Notes under the pieces: generated by a model
The model's database searches: none
What the model was told of the DNA's origin: nothing
Seen by the model: the letters and a program-made list of their open reading frames with translations, nothing else
Shown here: positions 63,416 through 64,000 of the stretch, in pieces
Layout: the number at the start of each line of letters is the position of its first letter
Numbering within the stretch: position 1 is the stretch's first letter
Assembly: GCA_040385245.1 (NCBI GenBank)
Contig: JAZKHT010000007.1
Coordinates: 62,001 to 126,000, forward strand
DNA: 64,000 nt
Reading direction: 5' to 3'
From: JAZKHT01 sp040385245
Lineage (GTDB): Bacteria; Pseudomonadota; Alphaproteobacteria; Rhodobacterales; Rhodobacteraceae
Position numbers and translations under genes: made by a program

Positions 63416-64000
63416 ATGGCACAGACGTCGCATGGTCTTGGTGGCCTGAAATATGATCCAACGAAAAAGGCCCGGCCGCCCGAACTGAACGTGTTGCTGG
63501 CGCTGATCCTGATCGTCGTGGTCTTTGAACTGCTGGGACGGTTCGTCGTCGGTGACAGCTTTCTGTTCAACACGCGCGACAACATCGACACGCTGTTCAA
63601 TCAGGCGCGCTTGCAGATCATCATCCTGCAAGTGTCCATCGTCGGCATCATCGCCATCGGTGTCACGCAGGTGATCATCACCGGCGGGATCGACCTGTCA
63701 TCGGGGTCCATCGTCGGGGCAACGGCCATGATCGCCATGAGCTTTGCGCAGGTCGCCACCGTGAACGGCAACCCGAACCCCAAGGCCATCTTTCTGGACC
63801 AAGGCTGGATGGACCTGCCGGTGATCGTGCCGGTGGTCGTGGGTCTGGCCTGCGGCCTGCTGGCCGGTCTGATCAACGGCGCGCTGATCGCCTATACGCG
63901 CATCCCGCCGTTCATCGCCACGCTGGGCATGATGGTTTCGGCGCGCGGCCTGTCGAAATGGTGGTCGAACGGCAACCCGATCTCTTTTCCCACCGAAAGC
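63416..64000 (+). CDS. Sugar ABC transporter permease (RbsC-like), cut by the window edge
   Basis: The ATG at 63416 has GGGGGAG upstream; 195 codons are present and the frame is open to the last base. It starts with a polar N-terminus (MAQTSHGLGGLKYDPTKKAR), then membrane segments NVLLALILIVVVFELLG and ILQVSIVGIIAIGVTQVIIT, and the family motif GGIDLSSGSIVGATAM, then GLACGLLAGLINGALIAY and IPPFIATLGMM. RbsC/AraH-type permease of the importer whose binding protein lies directly upstream; the ATPase gene is presumably beyond the edge. Confidence 0.92.
   Translation, partial: MAQTSHGLGGLKYDPTKKARPPELNVLLALILIVVVFELLGRFVVGDSFLFNTRDNIDTLFNQARLQIIILQVSIVGIIAIGVTQVIITGGIDLSSGSIVGATAMIAMSFAQVATVNGNPNPKAIFLDQGWMDLPVIVPVVVGLACGLLAGLINGALIAYTRIPPFIATLGMMVSARGLSKWWSNGNPISFPTES

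Overview
The window is GC-rich, densely packed DNA (average GC estimated by eye in the low 60s percent) from an alphaproteobacterium, most probably a marine Rhodobacteraceae (Roseobacter-group) member. The reasons are the TRAP transporter, the clustered pca/qui aromatic genes, GckA-type glycerate kinase, moc-type (rhizopine-like) genes and the many ATGA-type overlaps. I see no rRNA, tRNA, insertion sequence, prophage or CRISPR array. The first gene (TerC family) and the last (sugar ABC permease) are cut by the window edges.

Layout. (1) 1-6.1 kb: TerC tail, a small membrane protein, a receiver-only response regulator, an MHS-type transporter with a large extracytoplasmic insertion, a zinc-LID adenylate kinase translationally coupled to acetyl-CoA synthetase. 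(2) 6.5-10.1 kb: calcineurin-like phosphoesterase next to a Ser/Thr kinase-UspA fusion, then glycerate 2-kinase. (3) 10.5-16.9 kb: a barwin/DPBB-like lipoprotein and a divergent pair for an exopolysaccharide: a three-domain GH18-like/NodB/GT2 membrane enzyme and a DUF3131 protein. (4) 17-19.8 kb: dihydropyrimidinase-type amidohydrolase and an MFS carrier. (5) 19.9-21.5 kb: a c-type cytochrome-like gene broken by one missing base. (6) 21.7-43 kb: the most striking part, a 4,699-residue LEPR-XLL/RTX giant protein followed on the same strand by a GAF-HlyD fusion, an M50 metalloprotease carrying a PqqD-like domain and an HlyD-like half, a SecA-like protein that has lost its ATP-binding loop, and a periplasmic adaptor that appears to start at ATA; a DUF3467 gene is divergent to it. 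(7) 43-58 kb: PaiB-like protein, two divergent paralogous GntR/FCD regulators, TRAP transporter plus NAD-type shikimate/quinate dehydrogenase, then an operon from 3-dehydroshikimate dehydratase (QuiC) through protocatechuate dioxygenase (PcaHG), PcaB, PcaC and PcaD with a BKACE enzyme instead of PcaIJ/PcaF. (8) 57.9-64 kb: MocD/MocE-like oxygenase and Rieske ferredoxin with a diverged PanB paralogue, a LacI-type regulator with a perfect palindromic operator, a MocC-like TIM-barrel enzyme and a MocB-like sugar ABC transporter.

How they fit together. Region 7 reads as a self-contained route: TRAP uptake of a quinate/shikimate-like acid, oxidation to 3-dehydroshikimate, dehydration to protocatechuate, ortho cleavage to 3-oxoadipate and, by inference, cleavage with acetyl-CoA to acetoacetate and succinyl-CoA. 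Region 8 reads as uptake and oxidative O- or N-demethylation of a methylated cyclitol-like compound. Region 6 looks like a dedicated maturation/export line for one huge acidic, calcium-binding surface or secreted protein; it has no ABC-type ATPase and no TolC gene in the window, so its energy source and outer-membrane route are open questions.
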